Shown here: positions 20,685-33,289 of the stretch, in pieces
Layout of the letters: every line of letters begins with the position of its first letter
Position numbering within the stretch: position 1 is the stretch's first letter
Assembly (NCBI GenBank): GCA_023053685.1
Contig: JALIGW010000016.1
Span: 10,105,001 to 10,169,000 of the forward strand
Length of the DNA: 64,000 nucleotides
Reading direction: 5' to 3'
From: Diadophis punctatus similis
Lineage: Eukaryota > Chordata > Lepidosauria > Squamata > Dipsadidae
Notes under the pieces: generated by a model
What the model was told of the DNA's origin: nothing
The model's database searches: none
Seen by the model: the letters and a program-made list of their open reading frames with translations, nothing else
Program-made: the position numbers and the translations under genes

Positions 20685-21090
20685 CAGCGGTGGGTTGCTC
20701 TCTTACCTTGCTACCAATGTGCTGCATGCGCATCTCCATGTTTTGTGTGCATGCGCGCATGCTATGCGCGCACGCCCCTCCCATGATTTTGCTTCCATGC
20801 ATGCACGGAAGCAAAATCTCACAAGGGGACGCGTGTGTGTGTGTGATTTCAGCAATTTTTTGGGTTCCGCACATGCGCAGAAACAAAAAATTGCCGAAAT
20901 ATGTCTTGTGTGCGCATCCCCTCACAAGATTTTGTTTCTGCGCATGCGCAGGAAGCAAAAAAGCCCAAAAATTCTGAAAAAAAGATGGCAACTGGTGAAG
21001 ATGACGGACCGGTGTCACACGCAAATTGCGTAATCAGTCGGCCGCTACCGGTACGGTAGAGTGGACCGCACCAGTAGGAACCCACCACTG
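20685..21090. mobile_element. hAT-like MITE, GGTGGGTT group
   Basis: Ends CAGCGGTGGGTTGC / GGAACCCACCACTG. A perfect 8-bp duplication TTGCAGAC (20677-20684, 21091-21098). The inside carries alternating purine-pyrimidine GCATGCGCGC tracts. Confidence 0.87.
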
Positions 21091-21219
21091 TTGCAGACCC
21101 AAATCCAGGGTTGGTATATTTTTCCAGAGTTCCTTGAGAGGAATAAGAAAAAAATGGATTCTGTTCTGTAAATTCATACTGGAACTTGCGGGCTGTGGAT
21201 CCCGTCAGTCAAGGAATTT

Positions 21220-21834
21220 TGACTGGTGGGATCCAGGAGAAGAGCCTTTTTCTGCTGTGGCTCTTGCCCACTGGAACTTTGTGGCCCTTGAGGTGAAGTT
21301 CAAACCTACTCTCTTGGCCTTCTGAAAGGGTCTTAAAAACTGGCTCTTCCAATTGACCTGTAGCCTTGATGGGGACGTGTGATATAGGCAGAGGTGGGCT
21401 TCACATAATTTAACAACCGGTTCACCCAGAATTGAAAATGTGAGCGCGCAAATGCACGCTGCGTCAAAAACATGGCGATTGTATAAGACGGGGTAGCACC
21501 GGGGTGGGTGCATGGGCCCAGCCACTGGCTGTAACTACCGGTTCACCCAAACCGGTCCGAACTGGCTGAATACCACCGCTGGATATAGGAGGTGGCTAAT
21601 GGATTAAGAGAAAAGTCTACCTCCATCCCTTTTAAATCTTGCTCCCTTCCTTAATTAATTTTGTTAATTTTAATTTTAATATTTACTACCTTAATATTTT
21701 AATGTTTTATCTTATTCTTATTTTATAGTAAGCTGCCTAGACTTGCCTCTAGAAAGATGAGTGGTACAGAAATTAAACAAACAAACAAACAAACAAACAA
21801 ACAAACAAACAAACAAACAAACAAACAAACAAAC
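21220..21834 (+). mobile_element. LINE (L2-like) 3' end with (AAAC)n tail
   Basis: Translates in part as GRxF-like EEPFSAVALAHWNFV, resembling the C terminus of L2 ORF2, then a 3' UTR and a tail of about 15 AAAC units (21776-21834). It is interrupted by the MITE at 21389-21581. Confidence 0.6.
21389..21581. mobile_element. hAT-like MITE, GGTGGGTT group
   Basis: Ends CAGAGGTGGGCTTCAC / GGCTGAATACCACCGCTG with perfect 8-bp duplication GATATAGG (21381-21388, 21582-21589). Inserted into the LINE end. Confidence 0.85.
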
Positions 21835-21915
21835 TGCCTCCATCTTTTATGAACCCATGAAAACACATGGGGAAGGCAAGGATTGGACTTGCTTAAGTTT
21901 TCTTTGTCTCTGGGT

Positions 21916-22289
21916 CAGAGGTGGGTTTCACCAGGTTCTGACCAGTTCTGGAGAACCGGTAGTGGAAATTTTGAGTAGTTCAGAGAACTGGTAAATACCT
22001 CCTCTGATTGGCACCGCCCCCATCTATTCTCTGCCTCCCGAGTCCCAGCTGATCGGAAGGAAATGGGGATTTTGCAGTAACCTTCCCCTGGAGTGGGGTG
22101 GGAATGGAGATTTTACAGTATCCTTCCCCTGCCATGTCCATCAAGCCATGCCCACCAAGCCACACCCACAGAACCGGCAGTAAAAAAAAATTGAATCCCA
22201 CCACTGACATCACATGACCACCAAGCCACACCCACCAAACAAGCCACACCCACAAAACCGGTAGTAAAATTTCTTGAAACCCACCAGTG
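21916..22289. mobile_element. hAT-like MITE, GGTGGGTT group
   Basis: Ends CAGAGGTGGGTTTCACC / TTGAAACCCACCAGTG. Duplication CTCTGGGT / CTCTGGAT (7 of 8). The interior has repeated CAAGCCACACCCAC motifs. Confidence 0.8.
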
Positions 22290-22297
22290 CTCTGGAT

Positions 22298-23180
22298 GGG
22301 ACTTTATGAAATCAGCTTTCCCTCTCCAGGATTGAAAGACTTACTTTTTCAGGGGGGAAATCCGAATTGTCCCTTGGACAGTCTGCTTGGGAATCAGCCT
22401 AACATTTCTTTGTAACCAATTTTTCCCCCAAATGCAAATGGATTCTTCTATGAACAGCTGTTAAGATGTAAGATGGAGTCAACCTTAGGGTAAATTAAGG
22501 AAAAGAAGGTGATAAAACATTCCACCCAGAATGTTTCTGAAATAGACCTCATGCACATTAAATTAGATTGATTTCTTAACCATTTTCTTTTAATGTGTCA
22601 TCACTAATTAAACATGTCATTTTCCAGATTATAATTTAGCAGAGAACCAGACACAGGGCAAATAGGAGTTGTTGCTAGGATGCTGATTGATGTGCAAAGT
22701 GTTAGCTACAAATTACTTACTGGAATACTAACATAATTCCATAAGAGAAATAACTTTGACATGCCATTCCTGTGCAATCATTTACTTCTAGATTCTTGTG
22801 CAACCTGTATAAAAACAGAAATACCTTCATGAGGGATAATTTACAAGTATGATGTTGCTTTTAAAACTTGTGGGTCTCTCAAAGTCCCAGGTGGATCCTG
22901 CATTGTGGGCCTTTTTTTTAACAGCATAAGAGAGACAGATTGTTTTCTTCCTGGTTTATTTACCTCTAGTAGAGAAGATAACAGTGATGGTAATGATGAT
23001 GACAGTTGGTAGTTTTTGCATAATTCCATATAGATTCTCCATCCAATACTTTATTCAATTGCAAAGAAGTGGAAAGAGATACCAGGAAAACAAGGAAACC
23101 ATTTTCTTCCAAGTCACAGTGCTGAAAGAAAATTGTCAATCCTAATTGTGGTGATTACAGAGACATCCATGTAGCTTTCT
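22298..23180. other. no gene seen
   Basis: AT-rich intergenic sequence. Confidence 0.5.
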
Positions 23181-23183
23181 TGA

Positions 23184-23360
23184 TAGAATAGAATAGAATA
23201 GAATAGAGTAGAGTAGAGTAGAGTAGAGTAGAGTAGAGTAGAATAGAATAGAATAGAATAGAATAGAATGGAATGGAATGGAATGGAATGGAATGGAATG
23301 GAATGGAATGGAATAGAATAGAATAGAATAGAATAGAATAGAATAGAATAGAATAGAATA
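23184..23360. repeat. (AATAG/AGTAG/AATGG)n pentanucleotide array
   Basis: About 35 pentamers arranged in homogeneous blocks: GAATA, GAGTA, GAATA, GAATG, GAATA. It is the expanded tail of the adjoining LINE end. Confidence 0.95.
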
Positions 23361-23510
23361 GAATTCTTTATTGGCCAAGTGTGATTGGACACACAAGGAA
23401 TTTGTCTTTGGTGCATATGCTCTCAGTGTACATAAAAAGACAAGATACATTCGTCAAGAATCATGAGGTACAACACTTAATGATTGTCATAGGGTACAAA
23501 TAAGCAATCA
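23361..23510 (-). mobile_element. snake1-like CR1 LINE 3' end, copy 1
   Basis: Starts (plus strand) GAATTCTTTATTGGCCAAGT and reads GTGATTGGACACACAAGG. On the minus strand this is a 3' UTR ending ...CCAATAAAGAATTC plus the (TATTC)n tail. About 145 bp are nearly identical to copy 2 at 23601. Confidence 0.75.
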
Positions 23511-23550
23511 GGAAACAATAAATATGAATATAAATACACACACACACATG

Positions 23551-23600
23551 AATAGAATAGAATAGAATAGAATAGAATAGAATAGAATAGAATAGAATAG
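23551..23600. repeat. (AATAG)n array
   Basis: About 10 pentamers, the tail of LINE copy 2. Confidence 0.9.
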
Positions 23601-23752
23601 GAATTCTTTATTGGCCAAGTGTGATTGGACACACAAGGAATCTGTCTTTGGTGCATATGCTCTCAGTGTACATAAAAAGACAAGATACATTCGTCAAGAA
23701 TCATGAGGTACAACACTTAATGATTGTCATAGGGTACAAATAAGCAATCAAA
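23601..23752 (-). mobile_element. snake1-like CR1 LINE 3' end, copy 2
   Basis: A near-identical duplicate of 23361-23510 at an offset of 240 bp; I see one difference over about 145 bases. Confidence 0.75.
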
Positions 23753-23760
23753 TCATATTA

Positions 23761-26290
23761 GGAACCAGTGGGTAGCAGCGGAACATAAATGTGATCTTTT
23801 ACTTATCCCCACAAGAAAAAATCACACACAGTTAGGTCTGGGGTTCTCGCAAGCCAAGCACAAAGAGCAAGGTCCTAGGCCCCCCAACACAGAACACTTT
23901 TTCCTGAGGACTCGCCATTCCGAGGGTAAACAAACAACTGAATGTTGCCGGAAGAATGAGGAGACTACATCGCCCCTGTGGCCGCCATTCAAAACTTAGA
24001 TAACTCCTCTTTCAAATGGTCACCGACTCATTACATGACAATGCCTGAGAACTGAAGCAATGCGTCATGAACTCGGTTCGTTCTTTTTGAATAACCGTGT
24101 ATATGTAAAAAAAATTGACATATTGACAATCAATGCTTTCAACTCCCCTATAATTGTCTGGTAAATTTACAGAGGTGTGCTATAAAGGAAAGCAAGCTGG
24201 ACACTGGAAGGAAAGAAAAATGAAATGGAATAGCAATGAACATTTATCCAGAGATTTCATTCACATACAAATAAGCACCACAGAACTATAATGGAGGAAA
24301 AAAGCCACAATTACAAATATAGTTTGGCCTCCATTGCAAATGAGTTTCGACTGGATAGGGAAGGAACGTATCATTCCATTAATGGCAATTTCTGCAGTGA
24401 CAGAAAGAAACTAATTGCACATATTTTTTTCAAGCACTGTTGAATAGTCCTCCTATTCAAACTCCAACAGTGAGACATGAGTGGTGGTGTTATTTATGCT
24501 AACATATTACTTGTTTAGGAAACAAGATACCTTGTACATCTAAGCCACATGTTGTTGTTTTTTCTCCTTCAGTACAAGCTGTCCAGATTTCAGGTAATAA
24601 TCAGATAAGAGCCCTTCATAGGGACACAGGAAATATGATTCAGTAGGCAGTCTGCGATTAATTATTCCATCCCAGAAGTTTTAATTGGTGGCATACTATT
24701 CAGAGTCTCCCTCTCTCAACACCACTGAAGTATTACGATGGTTGCCATGAACAATTCTGGATGACTAAAGGAATTTCACCAGGAGTTCTAAAGTTTTTTT
24801 TTTTTTGGGAAAAAGTTTTATTGGGTTTTAACTTTAAAAACATACATATACATTCAAGTTCTTCATTTCTGTGACATCGACAGTTATTTGGTTATTTATA
24901 AATATTAAATATATTGATCCATCATCTTTACATTGTAAATAGTATTCACATTTACATTTGGAACCCACCCCTGTATGATATGAATGAAGATAGACTCCTA
25001 CCTTTGGGAGCAGCATTTAATCGTTCATCTCCAACCCCTTGTTTACTGTAGGAATCCATATTAAAGCATAAATTAAAGTAGCATGTCATGGACAAATATG
25101 TCAAATGCATTATCTGAAAATAAGATATATTACTTCCATAACATTCCCACAACATGCTAATGAAGTTACCTGTTGCAAAGTGAAATCAGGTTAACCTGGT
25201 GTGGTTTGTCCTTGATAACTTCATATTGGCATTGTTTTTAGAGTGGTTAAAAATTCAACTCTTAATAATGCTAAAATCTTCCCGAATTCTTCTGAAAGAA
25301 AAATTCTATATTCATTGAAAATTCAAGGGTCAGTGACACAAATAAAGCACAGTAACAGATGGGAAAAAAAGTTGTGATTATCCCATTCAAAGTGCAGTAG
25401 AAATTAATCATATTCCTATTTGTATATACCGGTAGCTATGTTTATGGTTGTATTGCAAACATACCAAGATGATATAGTATTTTCCATATGTGTTTCAAAG
25501 TATTGTACTACTAATCTAATATACTGTAAAATTATGTGGCCAGAATTAATGGCTAGAATTAATCTTCTGTTTTGTTTTTGTGTAACCATTTTATCTAATT
25601 GGAGTAGTTATCTCACTCCCATTGACACTTTTCCACCTAACTGAACCACACCTCAGAAAGACATAGCTTTAAAGTGATAAATGGATTGTAAAATGTAATT
25701 GTAAAATTATATTTTACTGCCTATACAATTTATTTTAAGCAGTTAATTACACTGGCTTTTTCTTTCTAGAGTTTCTCTGAAGTTGTGCTTTGTATTTGCT
25801 CTTAATACATGTACAGTAGGGCTCCATTTTGGCGATTCACAATTGTCAATTCATTAAAGCTTTTCTGAGACCATTTGTTTTGTCAATTGATTAATACATT
25901 TGATTACCAAGTTACTTAAATGAAAGCTTACAATGCGTCAATATGGAATCATTAAGCAATTTGCTTTCTTGTTTTTATCACAATCTTTTGTTACTTGCTT
26001 TGCTTCTTGCTTTCCTAAATTATATTCCTAATGGATTTAAGGATTGCACACATTCAATATTCTAGTCAAGAAATGAGGTAAAAATATGAGCTGTAGCTAG
26101 TAGCTCAATCTTATATAGAAACTTGCTTCAGAACAAGGCTGGCATGCAATTGTAGCTGGCTTGAAAAAATCCTAGTTTAACAGAAAAGTAGGGTATGTTC
26201 AGACACCTTCCATGGCTCATCAAAATTCTTAAAACAAAATTTGTACAACAATAAGCACATTGAAATGTTATTAAAACGAATTTAGCATTG
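23761..26290. other. long stretch without genes
   Basis: AT-rich. It has a T-run at about 24796 and a GC-richer patch at 23830-24010 that I do not recognise. No exon-like ORF or RNA gene seen. Confidence 0.5.
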
Positions 26291-26307
26291 ATGTTCATAA
26301 TTCATGG

Positions 26308-26765
26308 AATTCAAGATGGCGCCGCCAACGGCAGCCTCGGTGAAATACTCTTTGACACTAGACACAAGGACAGTTCCCCCCTCCCATGCCATCATTCTGC
26401 TAAACAACTAATTCCTACAACACTGTCAAACTATTTAGTAAAACTGTATTAATATTCTTCTACTCATCCTTCCTATTGCCTATCTCCTTCTTTACTTATG
26501 ACTACAACTTTGTTGCTTGTTTCTTTACGATTTATATTGTTTTGTTTAGTTTCCTAGTACGATTTATGTTGATTGCTTATTTAGTATCCTATGACTATCA
26601 CTGAGTGTTGTATCTTTATGATTTATGATGAATGCATTTTTATGATGACTATGATCATGGTTTATCACTGGTAGCTATTATGTACAACGAGAGCTTATGC
26701 ACCAAAGACAGATTCCTTGTGTGTCCAATCACACTTGGCCAATAAAGAATTCTATTCTATTCTAA
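26308..26765 (+). mobile_element. short, internally deleted LINE with snake1-like 3' end
   Basis: Opens with AAGATGGCGCCGCCAACGGC, like a LINE 5' end, then passes without any ORF into a 3' UTR ending CACTTGGCCAATAAAG and ATTCTATTCTATTCTA. The same terminal 75 bp occur inverted at 23361 and 23601. It looks like a non-autonomous derivative with 5' and 3' ends but no ORF. Confidence 0.6.
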
Positions 26766-26826
26766 ATAGGTTACACGACTGTAAAAGGTTACACAAGCAT
26801 CCTCTCAATGCTTTCTTATTTGTTGG

Positions 26827-26855
26827 GATTGTTGTTGTTGTTGTTGTTGTTGTTT
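26827..26855. repeat. (GTT)n microsatellite
   Basis: Short GTT run. Confidence 0.85.
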
Positions 26856-26927
26856 TAAACAAAAAAAGTGGCCTTATCAGGCCTCTGATCTGATCTATTG
26901 GCCTTTCCTGCAATAGCTCTGGAAAAG

Positions 26928-27163
26928 CTGAGCTGAGGTGGCGCAGCGGTTAGAGGCAGGTACTGCAGGCCACATTAGCTGACACTGATCCGCAGGTCAG
27001 CGGTTCAAATCTCACCAACTCAAGGTTGACTCAGCCTTCCATCCTTCCGAGGTAGGTAAAATGAGGACCCAGATTGTTGGGGGCAATATAAATATACATT
27101 GCTTACTGGTGTAAACCGCTTAGAGAGTGCTTGCACTGTGAGGCGGTATATAAATCTCACAAA

Positions 27164-27214
<51 letters not shown>

Positions 27215-27240
27215 GTAAATAAATAAATAAATAAATAAAA
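26928..27240 (+). mobile_element. tRNA-derived SINE with (AAAT)n tail
   Basis: TGAGGTGGCGCAGCGGTTAG head, GGTTCAAATCTCACC B box, core GGACCCAGATTGTTGGGGGC, tail AGGCGGTATATAAATC, then about 19 AAAT units (27162-27240). Confidence 0.85.
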
Positions 27241-27665
27241 CAAAATACGATACCTGGAAACTTTTTTTCTCAAAGATATTTTAATGGTATGTGGGAATGA
27301 CCTCAGGAGACAATAGGAAAAGCCACAAACATGGCAAGGGTCAAAAAAGTGAAAGATGCATTTTTCAGATTTGCAAGATGGATGTCATTTGTGACCAGGA
27401 CTCCAGACAAGAAATACACCCAGAAGTACAAGCTCTAACATTATTGTAAGGTTAACAGAATCTTGGAAGTCATTATTTGCCCTTGCCTTTACAGCCCCAG
27501 GAGGGATCTTTCTGAGACATTTGCCATGCCCTGTCAGCCCTCCTGGGTAAAACAGATGGGAAACAAGACTAGATGAGCTAAATCTACTTTATTGTAAGGC
27601 TACATTAACAGCATCTTGTAAGTCTGAAAGAACAGAATTCCTGCCCACCACTTTTCACTGCAAGA
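27241..27665. other. no gene seen
   Basis: Nothing recognised. Confidence 0.5.
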
Positions 27666-27669
27666 TCAG

Positions 27670-28447
27670 TGTTAAATATAATAGAACAACAAGAGTTGGA
27701 AGGGACCTTGTAGGACATCTACACCCAAGCAGGAGACCCTACACCATTTCTGATAAATGGCAGCCCAGTCTCTTCTTGAAAGCCTCCAGTGATGAAACTC
27801 CCACAACTTCCGAAGGCAAGTTGTTCCATGGGTTGATTGTTCTCACTGTCATAAAATTTCTCCTTATTTTTAGATTGAATCTCTCCTTGATCAGTTTCCA
27901 TCCATTGTCCAGCCTTCTCTGGTCTTCAGGTGCTTTGGAAAATAGGTTGACCCCCTCCTCCCTATGGCAGCCCTTCAAATATTGGAACACTGCTATCATG
28001 TCTCCCCTGGTCCTTCTCTTCACTAGACTAGCCATACCCAGTTCCTGTAACCGTTCTTCATATGTTTTAATCTCCAGTCCCCTAATCAACCTGGTTGCTC
28101 TTCTCTGCACTTTTTCTAGAGTCTCAACATTTTTTTAATAGTGTGGTGACCAAAACTGGGTGCAGTATTTTAGGTGTGGCTTTACCAAGGCTTTATAGTG
28201 TGGTGTTAGTACCTCATGTGATCTTGATCTGTTGATAAATTGCATTAACCTCTGTTAATGCAATTTAGGATTGCATTGGCTTTTTTGGCTGCTGCTACAC
28301 AGTTAGCTCATAATTAATTGGTTGTCCACTAAGACTCCAAGATCCCTCTCACAGTTATTGCTATTAAGCCTGATTTCTCCCCATCTATATGTGTACTTTT
28401 GGTTTTTCTTGCTTAAGTGTAAGACTTTACTTTTCATATCCCTTAGG
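27670..28447 (-). mobile_element. CR1 LINE 3' part
   Basis: On the minus strand the ORF at 28110-27739 is the C terminus of CR1 ORF2 (VQRRATRLIRGLEIKTYEE-like, RGDMIAVFQYLKGCH, INPWNNLPSEVV), followed by the typical 3' end CAAGGTCCCTTCCAACTCTT. 5' truncated; no intact RT core. The stop just upstream at about 28136 shows decay. Confidence 0.85.
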
Positions 28448-28492
28448 GCAGGTCCTTCTCAGTTTCCGAGCTCCTACATTGTTAATTGTATG

Positions 28493-28767
28493 TGAAAGGT
28501 ATCCTCTCTCTCTTCATTAATGGGAATGAACCAGATTGAAAGAATATATTTAAAAAACACCCAGAAAATCAAGTAGTCTGCAATGTAGAATGCAGAATAT
28601 CTTCTATTTTAGTTACTCAAATCATTTTCATTTTCACTGAACAGGTAATTTCCAAAGCTTAAAAAAAGTGTCCCCTCTCTGTCTCTGTCTCTGTCTCTGT
28701 CTCTGTCTCTGTCTCTGTCTCTGTCTCTGTCTCTGTCTCTGTCTCTGTCTCTGTCTCTGTCTCTGTC

Positions 28768-28810
<43 letters not shown>

Positions 28811-28815
28811 TTCTC

Positions 28816-28862
<47 letters not shown>

Positions 28863-29125
28863 AACCACTTGTTATGAGCAGCCATGGCTTAATTAGCATA
28901 GACCAACTTTTGTATTATCATTGATTGTTGTTGTTTAAATGTGTCAGTGCTGCAAGACCTAAAAACCACTGAATATTATATCAGTCACACACAGATAATA
29001 TGAATTATATCCTCATTTTCCTCTATATGCTCAGAATTAAATATCAGTTGGGTTGGCATGAACTTGTTGGGTGGTTAGCCACACATGTAAATCACAGCAT
29101 GGTTTTCCCTACAGTATCTAACTTA
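28493..29125. repeat. dispersed duplicate A (pairs with 34240-34705)
   Basis: Shares GGGAATGAACCAGATT, ACTGAACAGGTAATTTCC, GTGTCAGTGCTGCAAGACC and other long stretches with 34240-34705, in the same orientation. The two copies differ mainly in the length of the central TC-rich microsatellite. The family is not recognised. Confidence 0.8.
28677..28860. repeat. (CTGTCT)n-(TGTC)n-(TC)n compound microsatellite
   Basis: About 16 CTGTCT hexamers, then TGTC tetramers, then TC dinucleotides with two interruptions. ORFs in several frames here are artefacts. Confidence 0.95.
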
Positions 29126-29440
29126 TGAACTCAGGAGTCCAGTCTCCCCTCCCCCCGAAGTTCATTGCCTTTTATCTGGCACCAATTTGCGTTGACGGTT
29201 AGTAGATCAGATTCTTATGTTCAGTATAGGTTGTATGGAATAAACTCAGAGTGCTTTTGAACTTTATGCTGGCTTCTGATTTCTTGTGCTTGACAAATCC
29301 ACTACAAATTACTGTCTCCGAAAACAGACAGTAAGACACTAAAGTATACACAGCTAATTTTAGCTCCGATAAAAATGAAGATTAAAGAAATTTCCCCAAA
29401 AGACAATTATGTCACAACCAATTAAACTTTATTTTCTACT
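29126..29440. other. no gene seen; LTR-like end at 29235-29312
   Basis: AATAAACTCAGAGTGC and CAAATCCACTACA resemble the end of an LTR, similar to 34180-34234, but no partner LTR is found. Confidence 0.3.
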
Positions 29441-29444
29441 AAGA

Positions 29445-29905
29445 GAAATGAAGGTAAAATGAATTATGCAAAACAAAACAAAAATGAATTTGCAAAGAAA
29501 CCAGAGAAATTGTTGGCATATACGGTAAATAGAAGAAAGAGAAAAAAATGATATTAGAAGTAGAAGGCGGAAATACCATAATAATTTAAAGATGCAAAAA
29601 ATATTCCATCAATATTGCTGTAAATTATATAAAGAAATTTCTCTGGCAAAGCTTGATGAATATTTAAAGAAACAAAATTTACGGAAGATTACAGAAACAA
29701 TTAACGAATCGACCTATAACAATAAGTGTAGTTTGTAAAGCTATAAAAATATTAAAATCAGGAAAGCGCCTGGATCAGATGGGTTATCAACAACTTATTA
29801 TAACAGATATATTATTTTGAAGACAAACTACTACAACTGGTGCAACATTTGATGAACTCTATTTTATATCCTGGAAAGATAATACTATGTTGGCTTTTAT
29901 CCAAA
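29445..29905 (+). mobile_element. decayed LINE ORF2 fragment (L1-like)
   Basis: Conceptual translation around 29760-29800 gives KAPGSDGLSTTYYNRYI, the RT-region motif before the palm domain in L1/L2-type LINEs. Frames are broken by many stops. Confidence 0.5.
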
Positions 29906-30650
29906 TGTCCATTAATACCTAGTGCTCAAAATATGCTGTTCTCACTGGTGTTATCCTTATTTATGGTGCACTGGGCATGTTAAGGACATGGTGGATTTTC
30001 CTAACTTTTTCAGCCAGCAGGAAAATGTCTATTAATTTCTTTCCTTAATGATAGAGAGGAAGCAAGCTTTGACACATACTGTAGTGAGATTAATGAGTTT
30101 AGCCGTCTCTCACAATTCACTCTGGTTCTGTAGAACCAGGTGTATTGAAAAGGGCATTAGCTGGGATCCTGGTGGACATGAGTTTAGCATTTTTGCAGAA
30201 GAATACTAAACTTGTGTTCAAAAATAGCCCAGATACCAAATGTTGCATAGACAGCTAGTCTGGGAAATGAAAGAGAATTATCTCTTCCTCTTCTGGTTTA
30301 TCATGCAGTCTATCTGCCACTATTGTTGGCTAGTTGCAGTTTAGGCTGATTCAGGTCTCTGAACCAGGAATCAGCTGGAGACTTGGTAGAGGCAAGGAAA
30401 AAGCCTACTTTGAAAAATCCAGATTCTTCCATTGACTAATGGAAGATAATATTCTGGCTACCATGCCAAAGGAGTGGAAAGGTGGGCTGAACATGCATCA
30501 GGTAAAGTCCCGAAAAGGAAGCCAGGCTGATTTTATTCTGGGGAATCCCTTATGATATCAACCAAATGTTTGATGAAATATGTTTGGTTGCCTCAAAGGC
30601 AAAACTTTGATGGCTTAAACAGGAAGCATGGCTTTAGATAAATTAAGATG
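29906..30650. other. no gene seen
   Basis: Nothing recognised; may be further decayed LINE. Confidence 0.4.
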
Positions 30651-30655
30651 ACTTT

Positions 30656-30890
30656 GAGTGGCATGGTGGCCTAGAGGTAACGCTCTCACTCACAATCAGG
30701 AGGCTGTGAGTTTGATCCTAGGTAGCAGCAGATATTTTTCTCTCTGGGTGCAAAGAGAAAATATCTGCTGTGAGTTCTGTGTAGGCATCAGGAAGGGAAT
30801 CCGGCCAGTAAACACTCAGCTTCATTCTCTCACCCTGACTCCACCCCGATGAAAGGGAATACAGGGTTGTTAAAAGAAAAAAAAAGCTAA
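30656..30890 (+). mobile_element. Sauria-type SINE (tRNA head, Bov-B tail)
   Basis: tRNA-like head GTGGCCTAGAGGTAACGCTC with B box GTGAGTTTGATCC. The tail has GGAAGGGAATCCGGCCAGTA and GGGTTGTTAAAAG, the Bov-B LINE-like 3' end of Sauria SINEs. Probably mobilised by Bov-B. Confidence 0.75.
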
Positions 30891-31480
30891 AATAACTTTA
30901 CGAATTGGGGATGAGATGAAAGCTCTGTCATGAGGACACTGAAGAATAAAAAGGTTGATGAGTCTTGTTCATCCTCCAGTAAGATTATTTATTAATCAGT
31001 GATTTTAATGTATTGTTTCTACTTGTAATCCTTGTAATCTGCCCATTGTTGTTAGTGAGAACTGCCCTATACATTTACATTATGAACAAATACTATGAAT
31101 TTATGCTATGAATGTGGGAAAGGCCCCTAAAACCTTGAAATCACAATGGTCCCAAGATAAAATAAAAGCTTTGATCTCTCATCTATCAATATACTTGACA
31201 TCTTTTCTGCTCCTACCAATCCATGACGTATACATGCATGCAGAAGTAATCCTGTCCCATCCTTTTATATGTGCTGCAAGTAATTTTTAATCATGAGAAG
31301 CAAATTTGATGCTGATGATGTTACCTAGTTTGATAATGAAACATCTGCAGGAAAACCACTATGCTCAAGGAGCTCCTATGACCCCACAGTTCAACCCTGG
31401 GCTACAAATATTCTCTTCTATCAGAAACAACTTCGCTTTCAGATTTGCTGCTCACTGTGGAGGTTCAGTTATATGGATCC
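30891..31480. other. no gene seen
   Basis: Nothing recognised. Confidence 0.45.
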
Positions 31481-31481
31481 T

Positions 31482-32040
31482 TGTACATCAAGTGAGGTAC
31501 TAATACCACTCTATAAAGCCTTAGTAAGACCACACCTAGAATACTGCATCCAGTTTTGGTCATCACACTATAAAAAAGATGTTGAGACTCTAGAAAAAGT
31601 GCAGAGAAGAGCAACCAGGTTGATTAGGGGACTGGAGACTAAAACATATGAAGAAAGGGTACAGGAACTGGGCATGGCTAGTCTAGTGAAGAGAAGGACC
31701 AGGGGAGACATGATAGCAGTGTTCCAATATTTGAGGGGCTGCCACAGAGAGGAAGGGGTCAAGCTATTTTCCATGGCACCCGAAGGCCAGACAAGGAATA
31801 ATGGATGGAAACTAATCAAGGAGAGATTCAACCTAGAAATAAGGAGAAATTTTCTGACAGTGAGAACAATCAACCCATGGAACAGCATGCCTTCGGAAAT
31901 TGTGGGAGCTTCATCACTGGAGGCTTTCAAGAAGAGATTGGACTGCCATTTGTCAGAAATGGTGTAGGGTCTCCTGCTTGGGCGGGGGGGGGTTGGACTA
32001 GCTGACCTACATGGTCCCTTCCAACTCTGTTGATCTGTTA
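31482..32040 (+). mobile_element. CR1 LINE 3' part
   Basis: ORF 31473-31967 is the ORF2 C terminus ([51 protein letters not shown]). It is unbroken over about 155 codons, then the 3' end GGTCCCTTCCAACTCTG. 5' truncated just before LYKALVRP. Confidence 0.88.
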
Positions 32041-32044
32041 ATTT

Positions 32045-32650
32045 TACTCTTCTAGTGTTTCAGCCCGGATTACTTTTTGTTCCAGAAGATGGAAGCTTTG
32101 ACTTGAACCCTTACTCCCTATCAGGAGTGTTCCTTTTGATGCATTAAAGAGTTTCAGTATTTCTGGAATCAGATTTTTATTTCCCATTAGGACAGCTAGA
32201 AATAGATCTCATTTTCCTATCCTTTTTGTAGTTTTCCATTTTCTTGCTATGGAATATGTGGCTGATTTCTTACCTGGTTTATACTAGTAGCTGTCTATCC
32301 CCCTCCCTGACACACAATCCCCCCCCTTTTTTTTTGTTTGCATGGATATTTTCTCCTTGATCCACTCTCAGCTGCTCAGGGTGTGTTATTGTCTCTGTTA
32401 TCTTTTCGCATCTGTGCTCATGAGTAAAGAATTTTATTGAACTTTATTGAAGTTGCTATCCTGCTTTTATCACCTTTAGTAACTGCAATTTAAGGCATCG
32501 GGACAACTCACATGGGGGCGGGGAAAACTGTTACCTAGATTAACTTTCTCTTTGGATTCTGTTGTATGAACTCTGGGACTTAAAATCTTGGGACTTCCAT
32601 TTAAGGGCAAAATCTTATGTAAGAAAATGAACTAGTGGAAGGAGTCAGGA
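32045..32650. other. no gene seen
   Basis: Nothing recognised. Confidence 0.45.
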
Positions 32651-32651
32651 T

Positions 32652-32870
32652 GAAACAGAGAAAATAGTTAAGGGACCAGGTTAGAAACCAAGAGACTGTG
32701 AGTCCTAGTCCTGCCTTCTGCATGAAAGCTGGCTGGATGACTTTGGACTAGTCACACTATCTCTCAACCCAACCCTCACAGGGTTGCCATTGGGAGGAAA
32801 ATAGGAGTAAGGGGTATGTTCACCTACTTGAATTACTTATAAAATTAATAAAGTAGGGATTAAAAAATTA
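32652..32870 (+). mobile_element. tRNA-derived SINE, second family
   Basis: GGGACCAGGTTAGAAACC...AGACTGTGAGTCCTAGTCC, then GCATGAAAGCTGGCTGGATG and GGACTAGTCACACTATCTC; tail AAATTAATAAAGTAGGGATT. Related partial copies lie at 39484 and 42030. Confidence 0.6.
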
Positions 32871-32903
32871 AAAAGAACAGGGAATAAATTAGGATTAAAT
32901 AGA

Positions 32904-33285
<382 letters not shown>

Positions 33286-33289
33286 ACTA

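Noticed and set aside
28609..28899. Arg/Glu/Asp-repeat ORFs
   Set aside because: Translation of the CTGTCT/TC array.
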